Source: Actinomycetota bacterium
Lineage (GTDB): Bacteria > Actinomycetota > Actinomycetes > Nanopelagicales > Nanopelagicaceae
Assembly (NCBI GenBank): GCA_005793655.1
Contig: SXRC01000066.1
Location: 1 to 6,327, forward strand
Reading direction: 5' to 3'
Length of the DNA: 6,327 bases
The notes under the pieces were generated by a model. It searched no databases. It was not told the DNA's origin and saw only the letters and a list, made by a program, of their open reading frames with translations. Position numbers and translations under genes: made by a program. Each line of letters opens with the position of its first letter. Within the stretch, counting starts at the first letter, position 1. Below are positions 1 through 4,971 of this stretch, piece by piece.

Positions 1-48
1 ACAATATTTAATTTTCTTAAAATTTATTTCACTGCTAATTGTAATTTA

Positions 49-65
49 ATCTATGAATTATAGAT
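49..65. repeat. 17-base palindrome in the leader, possible operator
   Basis: ATCTAT and ATAGAT form a perfect 6-base inverted repeat around the 5-base spacer GAATT. It lies about 25 bases upstream of the proposed -35 box of the saccharopine-dehydrogenase-like gene. The arms are AT-rich, so as RNA the hairpin would be weak and no T-run follows it. A dimeric regulator's binding site is more likely than a terminator. No regulator gene is visible in the window. The symmetry is seen directly; the function is inference. Confidence 0.3.
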
Positions 66-89
66 AAGTATCCAATAAACATGCGTAAT

Positions 90-118
90 TTGTCTTTAAA
101 ATAACGCTGCGATAGACT
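90..118 (+). promoter_or_regulatory. putative promoter of the dehydrogenase/SDR operon
   Basis: TTGTCT (90-95) and TAGACT (113-118) are separated by 17 bases and match the primary-sigma consensus at four of six positions each. Transcription would begin near base 125, leaving a 5' leader of about 22 bases that contains the GGAG ribosome binding site. This is a by-eye match in AT-rich DNA, where chance hits are common. Confidence 0.35.
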
Positions 119-133
119 AACAATAATTCGTTT

Positions 134-137
134 GGAG
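134..137 (+). promoter_or_regulatory. ribosome binding site fixing the ATG start at 147
   Basis: GGAG lies 9 bases before the ATG at 147. An in-frame TTG at 132 overlaps this GGAG and would add five residues that are not part of the Rossmann fold. The ATG places the beta strand and glycine motif (MKALVIGAGGVG) at the very N-terminus, as is usual in this family, so the ATG is preferred. Confidence 0.65.
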
Positions 138-146
138 TTGTGCATC

Positions 147-1373
147 ATGAAGGCCCTCGTTATAGGCGCCGGTGGAGTTGGAAGAGCGATCGCTAATATC
201 GCATCACGTCGTTCATTTATTGAATCTATGGTGATTGCTGATCGCACCCTATCTCGTGCCGAAGAGGCGGTTGCCCGGTTAAAAGACCCAAGATTTTCAG
301 CAGCTATGGTCAACGCTGCAGAGCTTGAGGATGTGCGGGAGTTAATCCGTAAGGCTGATCCTGATGTAGTGATCAATGCAGTTGACCCTAGATTTGTAAT
401 GCCAATCTTTTTAGCTTGTGAGATTGAAAATACCAACTACATAGATATGGCGATGTCACTTTCTCGCAAGCACCCGCACTATCCATATACCGAAACTGGT
501 GTGAAGTTAGGTGATGAACAATTTGCCCGTGACTTTAATTGGGATGCCAGACAAATCTATGCCCTTATCGGAATGGGTGTTGAGCCAGGGATGAGTGATA
601 TTTTTGCAAAATATGCCAGTGAACATTTGTTTAGCCGAATTGATTCCTGCACAATTTTGGATGGTTCAAATCTAAGAGTTGATGGCTATGACTTTGCTCC
701 ATCTTTTTCTATCTGGACCACCATCGAAGAGTGTTTAAATCCACCAGTTGTGTGGGAGGACGGTCGAGGTTGGTATACCACCACCCCATTTTCAGAGCTT
801 GAGATCTTTGATTTCCCAGAGGGTATCGGACCAGTTGAGTGTGTAAATGTTGAGCACGAAGAGGTAATTCTTATTCCACAAAAAATTGATGCTAAAAAGG
901 TTAACTTCAAATATGGCCTAGGTGCTGAGTTCATTACCATCTTGAAAACTATCAATATGTTGGGAATGGATCGCAAGGAAACTGTTGATGTGCAAGGAGT
1001 TGCAGTATCTCCAAGAGATCTACTCACTGCCTCTCTGCCAGATCCTGGAACTCTTGGTGAGCGTATGCGTGGTAAAACTTGCGCTGGTGCACTAGTTAAA
1101 GGTTTAGATAAAGAAGGAAATCCAAAGGCGTGTTACATCTACAATGTTGTTGATAATGCTTGGTCGATGAAAGAGTTTGGTGATCAAGCAGTTGTTTGGC
1201 AAACAGCAATTAATCCAGTAATCGCACTTGAATTGGTACAGAAAGGTATTTGGAAACCACGGGGTGTTAACGGTCCAGAGTGGTTTGAGTCAAAACCATT
1301 TTTAGATCTACTTGAGGAGTATGGAACCTCTTGGCATATTCGCGATGAAGATACTGCAGGAATTGTTAAATAG
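147..1373 (+). CDS. saccharopine dehydrogenase family protein, carboxynorspermidine dehydrogenase-like
   Basis: This is a 408-residue cytosolic NAD(P)-dependent oxidoreductase. An N-terminal Rossmann domain carries GAGGVG at residues 7-12, and beta strand 2 ends IADRT (D32-R33). D32 suggests NAD, while R33 would tolerate NADP. A VINAVDP segment (75-81) follows, then the catalytic domain with GMGVEPGMSDIFAKYA (142-157), SLPDPGTL (296-303) and YIYNVVD (330-336). Order, spacing and length match carboxynorspermidine dehydrogenases, which reductively condense a diamine with aspartate semialdehyde, better than classical saccharopine dehydrogenases. That assignment is from recalled family patterns, and the substrate is unproven. 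The partner decarboxylase is not in the window. It is the first gene of a two-gene operon, and its TAG stop shares a base with the next GTG start, which implies translational coupling. Homospermidine synthase lies about 3.6 kb downstream, which weakly supports a polyamine role. Alternatives are lysine or saccharopine metabolism. Confidence 0.85.
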   Translation: MKALVIGAGGVGRAIANIASRRSFIESMVIADRTLSRAEEAVARLKDPRFSAAMVNAAELEDVRELIRKADPDVVINAVDPRFVMPIFLACEIENTNYIDMAMSLSRKHPHYPYTETGVKLGDEQFARDFNWDARQIYALIGMGVEPGMSDIFAKYASEHLFSRIDSCTILDGSNLRVDGYDFAPSFSIWTTIEECLNPPVVWEDGRGWYTTTPFSELEIFDFPEGIGPVECVNVEHEEVILIPQKIDAKKVNFKYGLGAEFITILKTINMLGMDRKETVDVQGVAVSPRDLLTASLPDPGTLGERMRGKTCAGALVKGLDKEGNPKACYIYNVVDNAWSMKEFGDQAVVWQTAINPVIALELVQKGIWKPRGVNGPEWFESKPFLDLLEEYGTSWHIRDEDTAGIVK

Positions 1374-2146
1374 TGGCCACAGCCCTAGTAACTGGTGCTA
1401 CGGCCGGAATAGGCAACGCTTATGCACAATTATTGGCAAAAGAGGGTTTTGATTTAATTCTTGTTGCTAGAAATCTACCTAGATTAAAAAAAGTCGCAGC
1501 AGGATTAAGTAAAGAGTATGGCGTGAAGGTGCGCTGCTTAAAAGCTGATTTAAGTAAACCGGCACAGCTGCTTAAGGTTGAGAAGGTACTAGCCAGCACC
1601 ACTCGGCCAGTTGAGGTCTTAATTAATAATGCCGGCTTTGGCATCAAAGAAAGTTTTGTTGATAGTAATATAAAAGCTGAACAAGAGTTACTAGATGTAT
1701 TAGTTACTGCGCCAATGCGCCTATCTCACGCAGTTCTACCAGGAATGATTAAGGCAAACTCTGGAATCATCGTAAATGTCAGCAGCGTGGCAAGTTTTAT
1801 TGCAGGTGGCACATATAGCGCAGCAAAATCATATTTAACTGTTTTTTCTGAGTACCTAAAGACAGAGCTTAAGGGCACAAATATAAAAGTCTCTGCACTT
1901 TGCCCTGGATTCACCAGAACTGAGTTTCACGCTAGAGGAAAAATGAAGATGAGCGGCCTACCTAATTACATGTGGAACACCACAGATCAGGTGGTAAGTA
2001 AATCATGGCGGTATGCAAAGGCTGGAAAAGTAATTTGTATACCTGGCTGGCAGTACATGTTATTGAGCACAATTGCCAGAATCGCACCCCGGCCAATTGT
2101 GCGCAAGGCTGGTATGAGTGTGCGACGTAAACAACGGGTGAAATAA
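1373..2146 (+). CDS. SDR family NAD(P)-dependent oxidoreductase
   Basis: This is a 257-residue classical short-chain dehydrogenase/reductase. It shows the cofactor motif TGATAGIG (residues 7-14), VAR at the end of beta 2 (R33, favouring NADPH), D59 after beta 3, NNAG (85-88), catalytic S138 in NVSS, and Y148 and K152 in YSAAK, followed by CPGFTRTEF. The Asn of the SDR tetrad, expected in the LDVLVTAPM stretch (about residue 110), is Leu; I recall this as common in an actinobacterial subgroup. The basic tail (RPIVRKAGMSVRRKQRVK) and a preceding apolar stretch might allow peripheral membrane association. The start is well fixed: an in-frame TAA lies two codons upstream of the GTG, and AGGA sits 11 bases before it. 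The GTG overlaps the preceding TAG by one base, so it is probably co-transcribed and coupled with the upstream dehydrogenase. The substrate cannot be told from sequence. Confidence 0.92.
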   Translation: MATALVTGATAGIGNAYAQLLAKEGFDLILVARNLPRLKKVAAGLSKEYGVKVRCLKADLSKPAQLLKVEKVLASTTRPVEVLINNAGFGIKESFVDSNIKAEQELLDVLVTAPMRLSHAVLPGMIKANSGIIVNVSSVASFIAGGTYSAAKSYLTVFSEYLKTELKGTNIKVSALCPGFTRTEFHARGKMKMSGLPNYMWNTTDQVVSKSWRYAKAGKVICIPGWQYMLLSTIARIAPRPIVRKAGMSVRRKQRVK

Positions 2147-2195
2147 GTAATTTTTCACACCAAATTCACCACTTTATTCGAGGTAATTACCCAAG

Positions 2196-2210
2196 CAGCA
2201 GCGCCTGCTG
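2196..2210. repeat. small perfect hairpin between the SDR and secreted-protein genes
   Basis: CAGCAG-CGC-CTGCTG is a perfect 6-base stem with a 3-base loop, 50 bases after the SDR stop. No T-run follows, so it is at best a weak terminator. It lies just upstream of a -10-like TAGAAT (2214-2219), so it might instead be a protein-binding site. Confidence 0.3.
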
Positions 2211-2213
2211 AAG

Positions 2214-2219
2214 TAGAAT
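2214..2219 (+). promoter_or_regulatory. possible -10 box for the secreted-protein gene
   Basis: TAGAAT matches TATAAT at five of six positions. Transcription would start near 2226, about ten bases ahead of the AAGGAG ribosome binding site. No acceptable -35 box is found at 16-18 bases, so the gene may also be read from the upstream operon. Confidence 0.22.
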
Positions 2220-2236
2220 TTCCGCCATACCCATCT

Positions 2237-2242
2237 AAGGAG
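2237..2242 (+). promoter_or_regulatory. strong ribosome binding site supporting the GTG start at 2253
   Basis: AAGGAG ends 10 bases before the GTG at 2253. From that GTG the protein begins with MIKK and a textbook export signal, so the start is well supported despite being non-ATG. Confidence 0.7.
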
Positions 2243-2252
2243 TGAAAATTTC

Positions 2253-3014
2253 GTGATAAAGAAAATCTCAGTATTAGCACTTACCGGATTCCTAATTTTT
2301 GGAGTAACAACTCCAGTACAAGCTGCCACCTCAGGGGCATCATGCCCGACCGCAGGTGCCACAACTAAAATTGGTAAAAATGATTATGTTTGCGCCAAAA
2401 ATCCATTTTTTAACAGTACAAAATTGACCTGGGTTTGGGATGGTTGTATCGAACTTAATACTGATTATGCAGTTGGAAATAAGGAGGCAGTAGACGCACT
2501 CCGTGCAGCTGAAGCAAACCGAGTAATACAAATTGAACCAGTTGGTGCCTCACTTCGTGATTTGATTACTTGGAATGCATTAATTACTTACAAGAAATCA
2601 GATGTTGTTTACTATGGAAATACTTATTATGCAGCCACTAAAACTGGTGTGAATAAGGCTCCGACATCTGCAAATATAGGAGCAACAAAGTTTTGGGTGG
2701 TAAGTCAGCCAACAAATGCAAATGCAAAAGTAGGTCAGATGCCAGCACCTGCTAAAGTTTTAACAACTGCTAATGCACAAATTGCAGCACTTACTGCGGC
2801 TGCGGTTAAAACGACAAATGCTGCAACTAAGGTTAAGTACAACGAGTTATCTAGTTCATTGGCTACTAAAATCTCTACACTTGAGGGCGCAAAGAGTGCG
2901 ATTCAATCAGTAGTTGACTCTATTGATCCTGCGTTAGAGGAGTTTAAAAACACTTATTCATTAATGCTTATGATTAAATCAACTATTAAAGATAAGTGCA
3001 ATCCTAAATACTAG
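2253..3014 (+). CDS. secreted protein with carbohydrate-binding-like segment and helical tail
   Basis: This 253-residue protein starts with a Sec signal peptide: lysines at 3-4, a hydrophobic core at 6-18, and likely cleavage after VQA at residue 24. The mature N-terminus has a small cysteine module, C31PTAGATTKIG...YVC47, a motif I recall as frequent in secreted actinobacterial proteins. C65 follows. Residues 105-150 (ITWN, DVVYYGNTYYAA, AP, FWVV) resemble carbohydrate-binding modules of the CBM5/12 chitin-binding type, with aromatics W107, Y113, Y120-121, Y125-126 and W148 and a proline at 137. Residues 163-247 are Ala/Thr/Ser/Lys-rich and probably helical or coiled-coil, ending near C249. 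No catalytic domain, sortase motif or C-terminal membrane anchor is seen. It probably binds a polysaccharide or the cell envelope, but the true ligand is unknown. It converges with the Rieske-type gene, with a shared hairpin between them. Confidence 0.75.
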   Translation: MIKKISVLALTGFLIFGVTTPVQAATSGASCPTAGATTKIGKNDYVCAKNPFFNSTKLTWVWDGCIELNTDYAVGNKEAVDALRAAEANRVIQIEPVGASLRDLITWNALITYKKSDVVYYGNTYYAATKTGVNKAPTSANIGATKFWVVSQPTNANAKVGQMPAPAKVLTTANAQIAALTAAAVKTTNAATKVKYNELSSSLATKISTLEGAKSAIQSVVDSIDPALEEFKNTYSLMLMIKSTIKDKCNPKY

Positions 3015-3026
3015 AAGGTAATCAAC

Positions 3027-3066
3027 TAGGGCTGTAATGATCGCTTAGGCGATTGTTACAGCCTTA
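3027..3066. terminator. bidirectional hairpin terminator between convergent genes
   Basis: The core arms 3030-3044 (GGCTGTAATGATCGC) and 3049-3063 (GCGATTGTTACAGCC) pair along 15 positions with two G-U wobbles around a 4-base TTAG loop. Three further outer pairs extend the stem to 18. It begins 12 bases after the secreted-protein stop. The minus-strand Rieske-type gene's stop codon sits in the loop, and its last five codons form one arm. Neither side has a long T-run, but the stability and position make termination for both genes likely. Confidence 0.7.
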
Positions 3067-3467
3067 CTTGTTGCTGTAAATTTTATTGGTTTCAGTGGTG
3101 AGGGAGCAGGCCCGACTTTCAATGCGCCATTTAAGCCAAACTCAGAACCATGACCTGGTGGAGCAGGGCAAACCCAACTAGCAGAGTTTTGTTTCACGAT
3201 TACACCAGCATGAGGGCAGGATAAATTAATTACTGAAAAACCCTGTGCTGATTTAGATGTGCGAACTACCGCAACTTTTCCATACTTCTTAATTGATAAT
3301 TCAACAACCCCACCCACATTTGCTAAGGATTTATTGGCAGCTAAATTAACCTCAGTTTTCCCATTTGCTAGGGTTTTTATACCAGTTGCTGCAACAGCCG
3401 GAATTGCTGCCAGCGCTGCAACCGCAGCACTTCCACAAATAAAGCCTCGTCTTGAGAGTGCGACCAC
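3045..3467 (-). CDS. Tat-exported Rieske (2Fe-2S)-type protein with variant cluster-binding motif
   Basis: This 140-residue protein starts at GTG with GGGAG 8 bases upstream. S5-R6-R7-G8-F9-I10 fits the twin-arginine export motif, followed by an Ala-rich hydrophobic segment and likely cleavage after AVA or AVAA (about 26-27), so it is expected outside the membrane. The rest matches small actinobacterial Rieske proteins: V-V-R-T strand, C84-P-H86-A-G, then C100, H106-G-S-E-F, and GPAPSPL (119-125). The canonical second box is C-P-C-H-G-S; here it is C-P-A-P-P-G-H-G-S, giving C-x5-H instead of C-x2-H. Both disulfide cysteines of high-potential Rieske proteins are absent (V89 and the CPAPPGH replacement). 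All four candidate ligands (C84, H86, C100, H106) are present, so a cluster may still bind, but this is uncertain. It might act in periplasmic electron transfer, though no redox partner gene is in the window. It is divergent from the diguanylate cyclase. Confidence 0.82.
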   Translation of the reverse strand: MVALSRRGFICGSAAVAALAAIPAVAATGIKTLANGKTEVNLAANKSLANVGGVVELSIKKYGKVAVVRTSKSAQGFSVINLSCPHAGVIVKQNSASWVCPAPPGHGSEFGLNGALKVGPAPSPLKPIKFTATSKAVTIA

Positions 3468-3520
3468 TTAAATTTCTCCCTATTTCTTACCCTGAACCTA
3501 AAGATATCTTACTGTTAATT
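3468..3520. promoter_or_regulatory. divergent promoter region of the Rieske-type and diguanylate cyclase genes
   Basis: Only 53 bases separate the two divergent starts, so both promoters must be packed here or inside the coding ends. On the plus strand, TACTGT (3510-3515) would place transcription at about 3521, exactly the ATG, predicting a leaderless mRNA. On the minus strand, TAAGAT (complement of 3506-3511) is a -10-like box giving a start near 3499. The two boxes overlap, so the promoters may compete. The -35 matches are poor on both strands. All of this is by-eye inference. Confidence 0.35.
3476..3480 (-). promoter_or_regulatory. ribosome binding site fixing the Rieske-type GTG start
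   Basis: On the minus strand GGGAG lies 8 bases before the GTG at 3467. The start places the twin-arginine motif at residues 5-10, as expected for a Tat signal. Confidence 0.65.
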
Positions 3521-4927
3521 ATGCACGCTTTGTCTAACAGTCTAATTTTAAAGTGGGTCACATCACTAGCACTCTTAATTCACCTAGCATTTAGATTAAT
3601 ATCACCTGAGAATAATGTGGCGGTAGATCTACTCTTATTCAACCTAGTTGGTTTACTCACCGCTGGAATGGCATTTAAAGCACCCATACTCACCGATCGT
3701 ATTTCGGCAATATCAATTGGGTTAGCAGCACTGATTTGGAGCCTTGGCTCATTTTTTTCAACTTGGAACTCTTTTTTTTGGGTACAGGTACCAGATGGCA
3801 TATCTGATCTTTGTTACTCAATTTTTTATCCACTAGTTTTTTTAGGTGTTACTCGCAGCTTTACTTATAAGCGATCTATTACTGCACTTGAATTGTTAGA
3901 TACCATAATTATCACAGTTGGATTGATTAGTATTTTCACCGCTTTTTTGCTTAAGCCTGCAATGTTAAGTTTTGAAGGAAGCACATGGCAGGTCTTTACC
4001 TCTATCCTCTATCCAGTTGGTGATCTACTCCTGCTTGCAATGGTGTTAATTTACCTACTGCTTACACCGATTAGTACCCGTTCCCTTTTGATCGCAACTG
4101 GACTTTTATCATTTGCCTTGTCAGATCTATTTTTTATTTGGTCCTCATTTAATGGCTCCTACACTTTTGGATCAATAACAGATGATGGCTGGATATTTGG
4201 ATTGTTACTACTTTCTTTATCACTTGGCTTTCCAGCAAGTGAGGCAAAGTTTTCCGATAAAATCTCCTCCTATAGTGCAACTATTGCATTAATTGCCAGC
4301 AGCTGTTTACTGGGAGTTGCTGCTTTGAAGCCAGGATATTTTCCCAGCTTTATATTGATTCCAGGATTTATCACCATTGCGTTAGCGTTCATCAGAATGA
4401 GTTTTGCACTAAGTGAGGCAAACACAGCTGGTACAGAGCGAGTGCTGGCACGAACCGATGAATTAACCGGACTCTCCAACCGTCGCAACTTCTTACTTCA
4501 GCTAGGGCAATTAAAAAGTGGTTTTATATTCTTGCTGGATTTAGATGGCTTTAAAAGGATTAATGACAGCCTGGGGCATGATGCTGGTGACCAACTATTA
4601 AAGCAGGTGGCAAATAGATTTAGCCGAGTAATTTCAAATGGCGCCCAAATTGCCCGCCTTGGTGGTGATGAGTTTGGTGTGATTGCCCAAGTTGATCAGC
4701 TTGCGGCGTTTGAGCTAGCGCTAGCGATTAAAGCCACCTTAAGTTATCCGATCACACTCTGCGCTCAGCACGTAGTTGTTGATGTCAGTATTGGCTACGC
4801 AAACATTGATCCAACTGTTGATGTGATTGATGCCTTGCGTCGGGCAAATTTGGCGATGTACCAGGTGAAGGTGAAGGGTGGTGGACCAGTACTTTGGGAA
4901 AAGGGAAAATTTGAAAAAATAGGTTAA
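3521..4927 (+). CDS. polytopic membrane diguanylate cyclase (GGDEF)
   Basis: From ATG 3521 the protein has 468 residues. The first 295 or so are a membrane region with about ten hydrophobic segments (roughly 9-27, 34-53, 61-79, 97-112, 127-146, 160-181, 186-205, 224-238, 250-268, 275-295). It includes a YPVGDLLLLA motif (about 165-174) that I recall from actinobacterial GGDEF/EAL membrane proteins. The C-terminal domain makes c-di-GMP from two GTP and looks active: DELTGLSNRR (313-322), metal-binding D340 in LLDLDGFKRIND, SLGHDAGD, GGDEF intact at 381-385, SIGYA and RANLAMYQVK. The inhibitory RxxD site expected just before GGDEF reads SNGA, so product inhibition by the classic I-site is not expected. 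There is no EAL domain. No Shine-Dalgarno precedes the ATG, so translation may be leaderless. An open frame reaches back to 3452 but would overlap the divergent Rieske-type start. Homospermidine synthase follows after 44 bases and may be co-transcribed. The sensed signal is unknown. Confidence 0.9.
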   Translation: MHALSNSLILKWVTSLALLIHLAFRLISPENNVAVDLLLFNLVGLLTAGMAFKAPILTDRISAISIGLAALIWSLGSFFSTWNSFFWVQVPDGISDLCYSIFYPLVFLGVTRSFTYKRSITALELLDTIIITVGLISIFTAFLLKPAMLSFEGSTWQVFTSILYPVGDLLLLAMVLIYLLLTPISTRSLLIATGLLSFALSDLFFIWSSFNGSYTFGSITDDGWIFGLLLLSLSLGFPASEAKFSDKISSYSATIALIASSCLLGVAALKPGYFPSFILIPGFITIALAFIRMSFALSEANTAGTERVLARTDELTGLSNRRNFLLQLGQLKSGFIFLLDLDGFKRINDSLGHDAGDQLLKQVANRFSRVISNGAQIARLGGDEFGVIAQVDQLAAFELALAIKATLSYPITLCAQHVVVDVSIGYANIDPTVDVIDALRRANLAMYQVKVKGGGPVLWEKGKFEKIG

Positions 4928-4936
4928 TCTTCACTG

Positions 4937-4951
4937 GCTAAATCCTTTAGC
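4937..4951. repeat. small hairpin between cyclase and homospermidine synthase genes
   Basis: GCTAAA-TCC-TTTAGC is a perfect 6-base inverted repeat with a 3-base loop, ending 9 bases before the GGAGG ribosome binding site of the next gene. It is AT-rich and lacks a T-run, so it is unlikely to terminate strongly. It could be an operator or chance. Confidence 0.25.
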
Positions 4952-4960
4952 AAGAATTGT

Positions 4961-4965
4961 GGAGG
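4961..4965 (+). promoter_or_regulatory. ribosome binding site fixing the TTG start of homospermidine synthase
   Basis: GGAGG lies 6 bases before TTG 4972. The codon immediately upstream in frame is TAA (4969-4971), so no earlier start is possible, and starting later would cut into the Rossmann glycine motif. The TTG start is therefore practically forced. Confidence 0.8.
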
Positions 4966-4971
4966 TCCTAA

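Noticed and set aside
132..146. TTG at 132 as start of the first gene
   Set aside because: It overlaps the GGAG that serves the ATG at 147 and only adds five residues before the N-terminal beta strand.
35..436. Minus-strand open frame of 133 codons over the start of the first gene
   Set aside because: It is antisense to a strongly supported Rossmann domain, is Ser/Ala-rich in the way of reverse-frame translations, and has no recognisable motif.
686..1027. Minus-strand open frame of 113 codons
   Set aside because: It lies entirely inside the conserved catalytic domain of the saccharopine-dehydrogenase-like gene and has no domain features.
3150..3218. Frameshift or sequencing error in the Rieske-type gene as the cause of the odd second box
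   Set aside because: The frame is unbroken on both sides, GSEF and GPA..PL follow correctly, and the difference is a whole-codon length change, so it is more likely real.
3259..3471. Plus-strand open frame of 70 codons opposite the Rieske-type gene
   Set aside because: It mirrors the Tat signal and N-terminal region of the minus-strand gene, whose ribosome binding site, signal motif and family match are much stronger.
3452..3520. Upstream TTG/GTG starts extending the cyclase by up to 23 residues
   Set aside because: They would overlap the divergent Rieske-type start, have no ribosome binding site, and add a proline-rich, non-conserved-looking stretch before the first membrane segment.
3752..3779. 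T-runs of 7 and 8 bases suggesting programmed slippage in the cyclase gene
   Set aside because: They encode Phe-rich membrane segments in an AT-rich gene and the frame is intact through to the GGDEF domain, so no shift is needed.
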